This document shows, in pieces, positions 51,654 to 62,500 of a stretch of DNA of 64,000 nt (positions are counted from its first letter, which is position 1; every line of letters begins with the position of its first letter). The notes beneath the pieces are model-generated. The model was given only the letters and a program-made list of their open reading frames with translations, searched no databases and was not told where the DNA came from. A program made the translations under genes and the position numbers. Origin of the DNA: Agelaius tricolor (taxonomy: Eukaryota > Chordata > Aves > Passeriformes > Icteridae); assembly GCA_023055355.1 (NCBI GenBank), contig JALJCS010000035.1, positions 124,001 through 188,000 of the forward strand. Reading direction: 5' to 3'.

Positions 51654-52129
51654 GCGGAGAGGAGACACTGTATCAAATTAAAATTGAAACAGAGATGCAA
51701 ATAAAGTAATTAAGGCATTTCCGCAGTGCTTCCAGGGAAGCTACTGGACAGCATCCAGACTGGGGAAAGGAACAGCCTCTCAGTTTATCAGCTGAATTCC
51801 AAGGTTTGGATGGATATTCCTGCACTGAACCACACCCAGCAGCACTGAAGGGAAATTCAGGCATGCCAGGGGTAAGCAGGGTGGCTGGGACCACACAGTC
51901 ACCCACCAACAGAGAGGAATATTATTTAGGTCTCTTCTCCCTCGTCTGATTGCTCTGGCCTGGTTGTTGCATTGCACTTGGCTTTCAACGGGGGCAAGGA
52001 CTGGCAGGAGCTGTCAATATGCTGGGAGTGAGGCTGATTAACCCTCCTCACTTCAAAAATGAGGATTGGGAAGAGCGTAGTGGAAGCATCCGCAGGCAGA
52101 TGTTCCCATGCTATCTCTTCCCTATGCTG

Positions 52130-52650
52130 CTCAGAGCTCGGCCCCCACCCTGTGGGACCCCATGGACCTTGGCCGGGCCAGGCGGCGCCTCCAAGGCTGA
52201 CAAACGCTTCTGTGTGGGGTGGGAGGGAGCGTGTCCCCTGCGGTGCCGCTGCTGCCCGGCGGCTCTGGTGCCCGGGAGCCGCCCGGCGCTGCGTCCCCCG
52301 CTCCTGCCGGGGCAGCGTGGCTGGGATCGCTCCGTGGGGCGCCTGGGAGGTGCCCTCCCCTCTGGGAGGTGAGGAGGCATCAGGAGCAAGTGCAGCTGAA
52401 CGAGGTACCCGCAGAGCTGAGCCTTGGAGCCGTGGCAATGCCAGAGCCGCCGTCGGACTGCAGAGCTCGGAGCTCTGGGGACGGTCCAGAGCCGCCCGCC
52501 GCTAGTGTGCCTTTCTCACAGTGGGGATGCAGGAGGGCCGCGCTGGACAGACGGACAGGGGGACAAGGATTGCTCCGCGCGGCTGCCGGGATGTGCGGCC
52601 GAGTCTCGCTGGCCACGGTGGCGGGCACTCCCTCTGTTGACTTCTTCCGA
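52130..52650. promoter_or_regulatory. Orphan CpG-rich island between COX10 and HS3ST3B1
   Basis: A sharply GC-rich, CpG-dense block of about 520 bp in AT-richer surroundings. CpG is frequent (for example ggtgccgctgctgcccggcg, gcgcggctgccgggatgtgc, gtgcggccgagtctcgctgg). No known protein is recognisable. Frames are open on several strands at once, as expected in GC-rich DNA. Donor-like sites exist (gag|gtgagg near 52368, gag|gtaccc near 52404). A promoter for an unannotated or non-coding transcript, a distal regulatory island, or a decayed promoter are all possible. Confidence 0.55.
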
Positions 52651-53472
52651 AGTTGCATCCCTCCATCCAGCAGTGTCCCTGGCTCTGGTAATAAATAGCA
52701 CCTTCCGTAATGTCTGTAGCCCTCACTAAACCACAGACCAGACTGATTATTACTGCTTTTTTAGCCTTTACAGAGCTGTTTTTATTTATAATTGCACCCC
52801 GCTGGCCTGTTCATAATGATTTTCCCAGCTGCATCCCATGCGGTCCACTGCTGCAAAGCCACATTTTCATAGTAGCTGTTGTTGGTTTTAATCACTTGTT
52901 ATTTGGATGATATATTAATAGCAGTATCTCTGTGAAGCTTTAGAGTGTTTTCTTTTCCAAAACATTTACAATAAAAGCTAAGTGTTAGCCCTAATAACAC
53001 GTGTGTTTCCTTTGGCTACCTCTTCCAGCGATGAATCCAATTAACTGTGTGCTCAGTGGAGAGCCTGTCTCACCCCATCCTGTCCCGCCTCGTCCCCAGA
53101 GCCTCTCCTGAACCTCTGAATAAAAGGTGTTTGGGACTGCAGTGGGAATAAGGGTGCTTGAAAGGCACTGTGTGGTTGGAGGGGCGTGAACTTGTAATTG
53201 CCCATGTGCAGACTGTAGGAGGCTATAATAATCCCAACTGTACTTTGCAGATCTTCATTTGTGTCTTGTGTTCTCCTAAACCCCAAACAACCCATCACAC
53301 CTTATTTCCTAGAGAGGAAGGGTGATGAGGCTGGGTGGTTTGATGCTCTTGGGATGAGAAAGCACTAGTGAAAACAGAAATAAAACCAGAGCTGTTGCCT
53401 CCTGATTATCCTGAGTCTCTGGGTGGGGAGGAGTGGGGTGATGCTCTTTATTTTAGCCATTTATGTGGGAAA

Positions 53473-53506
53473 CCACCCCCCACCACCCCCCCCCCCCCCC
53501 CCCCCC
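53473..53506. repeat. Poly-C tract (21 consecutive C) with CCA-rich lead-in
   Basis: accacccccc, accacc, then 21 C in a row at 53486-53506. The minus strand is a G-run that could form G-quadruplexes. Length is likely polymorphic and prone to sequencing error. Confidence 0.9.
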
Positions 53507-55077
53507 AGCAAAACCTGTCTTTGCTGGAAGTGGTTTAAATGGAACACTTAACTCACTGGGACTGGTGCCTTTAATTTCATTCAGAAGGCGACTGTGAATG
53601 GATTCTTCACCCGCTTCAAAAGGCCGTGGCCGTGTGTCCACTGTGGTGCAGGTCATTCATGGACACTACAGGAGATGTGAAAACATCTGCTAGGTCCATG
53701 CCTGCTCCTTTCAGTACAGTTACTCCTCTTGCTAATAATTGTCTGTGTTCTGTCATCTAGAAAGGGACCTTGTGTTCCTCCCAGGTATTGTAATGCTAAT
53801 TTGTTTAGTTAAAAAGAAGAGGCTAAACAGATGTGAACCATTTGGTTAGGTTGTAGTTCATTTGTTAGGAAGTGCAAAGGATTCTTGGCAGGATATTAAA
53901 TATTACCTTGGCTGATCACAAACACTTCATATTTCAAGAGAGGAAGGGAGGTAGGGACTCCACTCCATAAATCAGCCTTTTCAAAGAGACAGCAAAAGGC
54001 AAACATTTGATAAATCTGTGTCATTATACTTAGAGATCAAAGGGGGTTTTACATATGTATTTATGCAACTGGCAACCCAGGAGACAACAATAACAAACAT
54101 AGATCTCTGACAGCTTTACAAAAATAAAAATTAGCTGGTTCTAATCTGTAATTATCTGGGAACTGTATGAGGTAGGAGATTGCTCACACTAGAGCTTTGC
54201 TGAGACAGTGAGCAAATAAGTCATTCATAAATACATTAGGAAGTTCCGTGGGCAAGAGGTTGCCAGAGCCACTGGGTGGTAGCAGGGCACAGCCACTGCA
54301 TCTGCAGCCCTGGTTTTATCCACAGAGCCCAAATTAGGCAGGTAGAGGCTACCAGAGCCAGAGGTCACCAGGGAAAGCAGCATTTCCCTCTGTGCTTTGA
54401 TGAAAATCATTCCTTTATAATGAAAATACAGAATGATGAAAATCTATAGAGATGGAAATATGTAGTGATGAAAATCATTCCGTGATGATTTTCCAGCAAA
54501 TTATCTACAAGGAATTTACCTGAAGAATCCCTGAAGGCAGGAGAATTTCCATCTGTGGGGTCTCTCCTGCTTGGCAGTAGCATGGAGTAAGAGCTCCATG
54601 TCTGGTACCTTCCATAGCCTCCCATGGCCTGGATGAGCCCTCACACTATTCCCAATGACTGGTCCACTCTGTACAGTTCAGTAAGTACAGGACTGGAACC
54701 AGAGGCTCAGGTAAGTCAGGGAAGAAGCCTGAGAAGACCTCAGAAGGGGTTTACAAGCAGCAGAATAAGAGAAAGACTAATGGGGGCTGCAGTGGGTAAT
54801 GCTTTAATCCAGGGCAGAGGAACTGAAACTTCTCCAAAGCAGCAAGGGCCATCACATCACCCAAAAAGAAGGTGAAATCCAGTTGCGTTTAAATAATTTC
54901 ATGGACAAAGCAATGCAGCCACAGAAATTAGAGACGGAGAAGGAGCATGATGTCATCCCTCCTTCCTTCTGGCCAGTTACCGGGCTGATTTCCTATTCTC
55001 TTGTGCTGGTTTAAAATGACTTCAGGAACTTGGTTTCTGCCCGTTCCCATGGGACACTTCCACAGTCTATAGATTTC

Positions 55078-55192
55078 ACTGGTAGGAAACTCTTCTTGAC
55101 AGTCAGACTATATTTTCCTTTACTCAATTCCATCACATCACTCCTACTTATGCCTCCTTGGAGCACCCTAAACGCTCTTCTCCATTGAAGTC
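55078..55192 (-). repeat. Old CR1-like fragment, antisense (tentative)
   Basis: ggtaggaaactcttcttgac, ttttcctttactcaattcca, atcactcctacttatgcctc, cttggagcaccctaaacgct resembles the antisense body of older CR1-type elements. Strongly diverged; the assignment is weak. Confidence 0.4.
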
Positions 55193-56100
55193 AGTAAAGT
55201 TATGTGAGCAGTAAATTTGGCTTATGGCACTTGGAGAAATAGATATTAAAACCCCAGGGACAAATTAGGGAGTAAGGGGAGGGAGGGCAGTGGGGGAAAG
55301 GAAATGGTTTCAGGTTAAGAGAAACAAGATCTCCTCTTACATCTGTATAGCAGTGCTGCCCATGGCCCTGGTGGGAGCATGCCCAGGACAACACAGCGGG
55401 ACACTGTGAGAGGCAGTGATGTCCCTCGGGTCTCCTTAGGTTGTTTCCTGGGATGTCCCTGTTCAGTGGTGGGGTTACAAAGCCACAGCTGAGGGCTCTA
55501 AGGCATTATGTGGCACTTGGACTTATGTGCCGAGAGGTTGCATAAAGCCCTGGGCATTTGCCTTGCCAGTGGCTGAGCTGTTTTGAGTCCCAGTGATGGA
55601 ACCCACAGTCACCCCATGGTCTGTCTCCCCCAGCTGGGATGGCCACTGCCTGCTGGTCCAGCAATCCTGATCCAAGAGCACTCACTGCAAGCTGCACCTC
55701 TATGGGTTATATTTATGCATCTTTTAATAAAAATAAACAGAAAAGAAAAGCTGCCCAAATGTGTTGGAGCTGTAAGTTACATGATTGCTGGGAGAATACT
55801 GGCTAAAGCACTTTCATGGAATGTGCAAAATCCCCATCCCTGGAGAATGCTGGAGCAATCTGGTCCTGGAAAGGAGGGTCCCACAGCTAATGGTATTGTG
55901 GCAAGGATCTCCTCAGACAGATTCTCTAAGTCTGCCTTGCAGGACCTATTTTGTTGGGTTTGGTTTCTGTGTGTTACTCCCATAATATGGACTGTGGCAA
56001 ATCTCACCAGGAATTTTTAGGGGTCAGGATTTCAGAAAATACAGCACAACAGAAGGTGCAGCAGATTGAAAAGCCAACTCATCAACAAAAAAGGCAAATC

Positions 56101-56450
56101 ATAGTATCACAGCATAGCTTGGGTTGGAAGGGACCATTAAAGGTGATATAGTCCAGCCCCCTGCCATAGGCAGAGACACCTTCCCCTAGACCAGGTTACT
56201 CCAAGCCCCGTCCACCCTGGCCTTGAATACTTGCAAGGATGGGCCATCCACAGCTTTTCTGGGCAACCTCATACAGTATTCTATCACCCTCATTGTAAAA
56301 AAAAATCTCCCCAATATCTAATCTAACCCTGCCCTCTGTTAGTTTAAAACCATTATCCCTTGACTGTGCTAAAAGGCTTGTCCCCACCTTTTTTATAATC
56401 CCCACTTAGATACTGAAAGACCACAATAAAGTCTTCCTGGAAACCTTGCT
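56101..56450 (-). repeat. CR1 LINE fragment, antisense, abutting the HS3ST3B1 island
   Basis: atagtatcacagcatagctt, gggttggaagggaccattaa, gccataggcagagacacctt, ccaagccccgtccaccctgg, aatatctaatctaaccctgc, cccacttagatactgaaaga, aagtcttcctggaaacc. It ends within about 60 bp of the start of the CpG island. Confidence 0.92.
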
Positions 56451-56846
56451 ATCCACGTATCTGGGGACAAGGAGGAGAAAAAAATGACCGATGCCCCAAC
56501 CATCATGATGCCCCCAGTGCCTGGCGACTCCCTGCAGCCGTGGAGGCACAGGGCACGGGAAATCCCAGCCTGGGAGTGAGCGTGCGGCGCACGGAGCCCC
56601 CGGCAGCCGCCCAGGGATGCCGCACGGGCCCGGGGCCCCGACGGTGCGGCCCCTCCTGCCGCCAGCCAATCAACACGTCCTCCGCTCCTCTCGCCCCGCC
56701 CCTCCTTATTATGCGAGAACCCGCGGCTGTGATTGGCCGAGGGCGCCGCCCGTCCCCCGGGCCCGCGCCCCGCCCCCGCCGCTCTGCCTGTGCTCCCGGC
56801 GGCGGGCGCGGAGCGGGCCGGGCGGCAGCGCCGGGCGGCGGCGGCG

Positions 56847-56861
56847 ATGGGGCCGTGCTGA
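56847..56861 (+). promoter_or_regulatory. Upstream ORF 1 in the putative HS3ST3B1 5'UTR
   Basis: ATG GGG CCG TGC TGA: four codons and a stop, with a strong initiation context (gcgATGg, purine at -3 and G at +4). It matters only if transcription starts upstream of 56847. Confidence 0.55.
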
Positions 56862-57431
<570 letters not shown>

Positions 57432-57867
57432 TGAACGGGATCCCAGCCGTCCTGCGCTCGCCGCCCCGGTGCGGGGATGCGGCTGCCCCGGGCTCCGGAG
57501 CAGGTTGGGGAGCGTCGGAGGCGAAGAGTAAATGCTCCGCTAAATACTTTCCCCCGAAAAATCAACCCCTAAAAATATAATAAAGCCAGAGCGCAACTTG
57601 CGGTCTCCGTTAGCCCAGGCGGCGGCGGAGCGTCTGCAGGTTTTGCGCGAGCCAAACCCTATTTAATTTTTTTATAAAGGTTACATATTAATTTAATATT
57701 TTTAAACACTCTTATTCCGCTGTACTTCCCGGTCTTTTGCTGGAGCAAAAGTACTTTTCCTCCAGCTCAGGGTGTTGCTGAGGGATGACTGGCGTGTCTC
57801 TCGGGTCTGCACGGGCTGGCGGGCGGTGCGCTCAGCGACCGCGTGTTTGCGGGGTTTTTGACCCGTT

Positions 57868-57920
57868 TGGTTCGGGTTTTTTTTGTTTGTTTGTTTTTTG
57901 GGGTTTTTTTTGTACCCATT
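57868..57920. repeat. T/G-rich low-complexity tract
   Basis: gggttttttttgtttgtttg, ttttttggggttttttttgt. Same style as the tract at 51569. Frames through it on both strands are compositional artefacts. Confidence 0.85.
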
Positions 57921-58619
57921 GGGGTGGGACTTGACCCGTTTTCTCTTTTTCCCTTTTTTGTGTGGGGGAGGCGAGGTGGGGAGGATTTACCCATTTGTGA
58001 ATTTTTTTGCAAGTTTGGAGGGGATTTGACCCGTTCCGGGAGCGCTGCCTGGGTCTGGCAGGCGGCAGCTCCACGTTCCAGGTAAAACTTCCTCACTCGC
58101 TGCCTGCATTCAGTCTCCGTTAACTTTCTCCTTCCCCGTAATCATCTGTGGAGCTGATCGATCGCCCGGCGCTGGACTGCGGGAGCGGTGTGGGGTGTAG
58201 CGGGTAACGGGCGCGTCGGGAACGGGATGAACCCTTTGCACTGGGAGAAAATTATAAACTTGTCCTTGTATCCTGTAAGGATGGATGTAATTGTAAGTGA
58301 TTTTGCGAGGAGCAGCCCGGCCCGGGATGTCTGTGTGCGGGTGGGCTCGGAGGAGAGGGCGGCGGCGGGTGCGGAGGAGAAGCGCGATCGGACACCGAAC
58401 GAGGGGCGACCCCCGTTTCGGTGCTTTTCTCACCCTTTTCCGACTGAAGTTTCTTTATCAGGGGTGTTTTGAATACGTCTTTCTACTGAGTGTTTACAGG
58501 AATGCTAAAGAAGCCGAGATGGAAAGTTTGAAGCTAAATGGGAGCTGTGAAGTTACGAATTGTAACCTCTTTGTAGTCTTGAAACTCCCACCCGACAAGT
58601 CCGCTTAGGTTTATGTCTC

Positions 58620-58642
58620 TTTTTTTTTTTTTTTTTTTTTTT
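58620..58642. repeat. Poly-T run of 23
   Basis: Uninterrupted T from 58620 to 58642 before aatgttgcc. It could be the A-tail of a minus-strand retroposed sequence, but nothing recognisable precedes it on that strand. Confidence 0.85.
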
Positions 58643-59483
58643 AATGTTGCCATCTCCCAGCAGTTAGTGAAATGAGTGAAGGATAAGATCTAATGAGGAG
58701 GAAGTCTTTGAAAGCCGTTTCGTTTTAGGAAATTCTGTCATCCCGGTGGAGTCTGTAGCTGTTGTCCCACAGCAGCCCAAATGAAACCTTTGTAAATTCA
58801 GCTGAGTTTAAAAATCTCCCATTTTAAAGAAGAACTTGCATATAACAGAGCAGAAATCCTGTCAGGATTTATCAGCAAAATGGTGTTGTATGTGTTGAAC
58901 TCTGTTTTTAATTAAGCACCTAAATTAGACCATAAAATGGTTGATTAATCTTTTACAAGTAGGAGGTGGAAGGGGAGAAGGAGAGAATAATCTTTATGAT
59001 TGAGTTCATCTGTTATCCCAGATGTAGTGGGTGAAAGCCAATATTTAAAGGATATACATTATTTTTAAATTTGGAGAACAGGTATTGTGTTTAGCTTCCT
59101 AAAGCTTCACCTTATCAGCTGCTGAATTTTGAGCAGTGTGGGCCCTATCCCTGCAAATATACTGTAGTTTTTCATTAGTATTTTTGCAACAGGGTTGTTT
59201 TAGCTGAGGTCTGACGAATGTTGAGGTCTGAATGATGATGCTTTCAAGCAGCAAGACATGCTGGAAGCCTTGAAATTAGTTGTGTGTGATTTACCCCGAA
59301 GATGGGAGTGTGTCTGGCTGTCTGTGGGACTGGGGCCTGTGTCAACTGGGGGGGAACTAATTATTGCAAAATACTTGGGAGAGGATGAAAACCAGCAGAC
59401 AAGTTGTTATATATTGTGCATTCTTTCTAACTTAATTAGAATTAGATACAGAAGTTTGTTCCTATAAATTTAGTCATTAGAAG

Positions 59484-59546
59484 TCAGATCCTATAGAGTA
59501 GTAACTCCAAGCTCTTGCTGACTTCAGTGAATCTCGGCTTCCCAGC
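59484..59546. repeat. Possible diverged foldback-type repeat
   Basis: gtcagatcctatagagtagt, aactccaagctcttgctgac, ttcagtgaatctcgg carries the TGACTTCAGTGA core seen in the 8429-8538 element plus a cagatcct motif typical of old amniote palindromic repeats. Weak, single-arm resemblance. Confidence 0.35.
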
Positions 59547-62500
59547 ACTCCTCAAGAACACGTTTATTTCTCCCAGACCTAATGAGGCTTTTATTTATTA
59601 TCTTAGTATCAATAAGGAGATGTGTTTGTATCTTCTTGATAGTGTTTCAATACAGTTGGATTAAAGATGCTGTAGAAGGTGTGTGGTGTCAGCATGGTGC
59701 AGTGAGCTGGGGAGGCCTTGTCTTTATTTTTCAGATGCTTTTGCTCCAATCTACTCAACTTTGGAACTGGGGGAGTTACTGTGTCCTCAGCACTCAGAGT
59801 GCAGTGCAAATCCAATTGCCTGGCTTTGAAAAGATGAAGATAGAATTTTTGACCCATGTCTCATTTGAAGTGTATTTTAGCTAATTGACTAAATCTTTTA
59901 TGTTTGTTAGGAGTTTTTGTTTGTTTAAGTTGTTCCTGGCATCCAAAAGCTTTTTCAGATTTTCAAGACAGAGGGGCATGAGACTTACTTGTTTAGCTTG
60001 ATGGATTCTTATTTTTGGGTGATTGTGATTAATTCTGTTTAACTGCTTGTTTCTGCCTGAAGTTTTCATCTATTGAAAATAACTTTAGAAAGAGGAACCA
60101 CAAACTTGTTCCTTGCTCCATTTTCTGTCAAGTGAAATGAAATCTGTTGGTTTGTTTCCGTAGTGTGGAATGCAGAACAGCATCAAGTGGTGCTGAGTAT
60201 CGTTCCTGATAAGCAGGGGGGAAACAGGACTAATTAAATGATTTTTTTTCGATAGTGAGATAACTAAAATTTGGTGGAAATAACTTCTGTATGCACATTG
60301 CAAGGTTTTCTCCCCCCCGCCCCGTAATGAATACAGCATGTTAACTGCTTCTAGTGAAAATATGTTTTGTGACAGGGGAGGAATGGGATCCAGCCACTAT
60401 TGCAAACTAATTTTATGAAGTGCCTTGAATTTTTGGGTAGTAGAGAAGTTCCCTCTTTGTGGCAGTAGGGAGTTCAGCTCCACAGCCTGTGTGCATGTGT
60501 CTGGCTGAGCAGCCTCAGGGATGTCATTGCTCTCTTTGGGGTTTACTGTAGAGCTTGGTGGAAGTGTTTCTTCCATGCATAGAAAATCAGTTGTTGAATT
60601 TCTTTTATGGTTTTCTTCATTTGATTCAACAATGATGCATTTTGAAATGTCCTATGGACTTGAAAGCCTGTTGTCTTCTAATTATTGTAAGAAAAAATGA
60701 TTGTCATTAGTGTTACGTGTTTTGGTTTTTTTCTTTTTTTGTTCTTATTTTCAGCCCAGTGGACTGTAATGCCCAGTCCCTCCTGTCTTGGGCTGATGTT
60801 GTCAGCCCTACTCAGCATCACTGATTTATATTTCAAGTCTGTAGCTCTCTGCTAGGAACATCTCTGCCGCGCCTGTGCCGGCTGTAACTGCGATAGCAGG
60901 ACGAGGCTGCACTCCTCTGCTTCTAGCAGTGCACCAGGGAGACCTCTTTTTTCTTCTTTTCTTTTATGGAAAATTCTTAAAATGCTCGTGGTTTTTCTTC
61001 CCACTACTCCTAGGTTGCCTTAATTCAAGTCCTTGCTGCTACTGGGTGATTTGGATCAGCAGGATCAGGCCCTGTGGTCTGGTGGTGCATGATAAACTGT
61101 TTCAAATATGCATTTCTTAGAGCCTGAAATTGTTTGGAATTTAGGGTGCAAAGTGCTGCTTGAAAGCAATTCCTAAATTGTGAGAAACTTCCTTATTTTT
61201 CGTATTTTTTCCCATGAGCCTGCTTTGTTTTCCCCCGAGGAATGTGTGGGGGTACAAGCTGGTGCTTGCAATTGGCCTGGCTGTGAGCAAGGGAAGAAAA
61301 AGGTTAAAAGTCTGGGGTGAAAGCCCTGATGAACCAAATCTTGAGCAAGGCAGGATTTTGCCCCTGTGTTTGGCCATTGTCTATAATCTCTGCTTTAATG
61401 AAGGTTTAATACCTGCTGCTTAATTGCCTTCCCAGTGATGCATGGACCCAGCAGCACAGACAGAACTGTGGTTGGTTTCCACTGAGTGTCACAGGATTTA
61501 TTGGCCCCAGGAAGTGTGGGAACAGTCCTGATACTCCCAACTGGACTTTGGGTGCAAATGACTGCATCTGAGCAAAGACTGGTTCCTCCACTGCATTCCT
61601 GTGAGTTGCGCTGGGTCAGAACAAGCATCTCCTAAAGGACAGTTGTGTTCTCTGGGAAGGTTTTGCCGAACAATTTTGGTAGTGAGATTTTATTTTCTTG
61701 ATGTGAAAAAAAAAATTAAAACTCAACTATTACCTTGCAACTGGGGACTTTTAGTGGCCCCCTCAGAATGTGCATGGAGTTCAGTGCCTCCTTGGCCACT
61801 GCAGCGGCTCCCCACGATGTGTCCTGAGCTGCTGTGTAACGTTGGGAGGAAAATGCCCCCCAAAAGAAGGGCTGGACTGCTATAATCAGTCAGCAAGGCC
61901 CTTGTGTTTGCATGGGATCATTCCTTTAGATATGAGGAGGGTTGAGTTGTTCAAACAGATGGCAAAGATTATTCGTGTTGCTGGGGTTTCAGTGCACTGC
62001 TCTGTTTCAAGCATGTTGCCCGATATGACGCACGTGACGAGTTCTTCCCAGCACGACGCTGGGGGGATGACATTGTCTGTTGTGATCGGGTTTCATGGCC
62101 TCACCTGTTGAGCTGCTGAACTTTTCAAAGTTGACCAAGCGTTGGGGGTGACGGATGCGGATGGTGGATCTGCCTGGCTAATCGTGTTAGTGCAGGACCC
62201 CGTGGCCTGCCGGGAGCATTGTGCTCCTTGGCATGAAAATGATGGGAATGAAAACCCACGGGCTCAGCTCTGAGTTTGGGATTTATTACTTTTTTCTTTT
62301 CAAGTGGACCATGGCAGGTGTCTGTAACACACCCCGAGCGTCGGATATCTCAAGGCACTTCCAGGCAAGTCTTTGTTTTTAAAAGCATCCAGCAAGCCCT
62401 GCATGCAGTGGCTATAGAGACTCTACCCAAACTACTGTTCTTTGGAGCTGTATTTCCAATCTGCTGATGATAAGAATGTCCTGTATTTGGGCCACTCTTG

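Larger units (their letters stand above)
47376..52120. other. Intergenic DNA between COX10 and the orphan CpG island
   Basis: No supported gene. It contains two antisense CR1 fragments (48431, 50128) and a long T/G-rich tract (51569-51651). The largest frame (49494-49991, 165 codons) has no recognisable domain and has competing frames on the opposite strand, so I treat it as chance. Confidence 0.7.
52651..56500. other. Intergenic DNA upstream of HS3ST3B1
   Basis: No supported gene. Just after the CpG block, 52700-53040 is complex and AT-rich with homeodomain-like TAAT cores (gactgattattactgc, tttataattgcacc, gatatattaatagc) and could be regulatory. Then follow a 21-C homopolymer near 53.5 kb, a possible old CR1 at 55.08 kb, and a CR1 fragment that ends against the HS3ST3B1 island. 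Frames here are short and two-stranded. Confidence 0.65.

Noticed and set aside
51222..51668. 148-codon minus-strand frame with a Lys-rich N-terminus
   Set aside because: The Lys/Thr-rich part is just the complement of the T/G tract; no support as a gene.
51926..52438. 170-codon minus-strand frame in the orphan CpG island
   Set aside because: GC-rich DNA opens frames on all strands; the predicted peptide is Arg/Pro/Ala-rich with no recognisable domain.
58110..58608. Open frames of about 95-107 codons in the early HS3ST3B1 intron
   Set aside because: They lie in CpG-rich intron flank; exon 1 has a clear donor at 57392 and none of the frames resembles the sulfotransferase domain.
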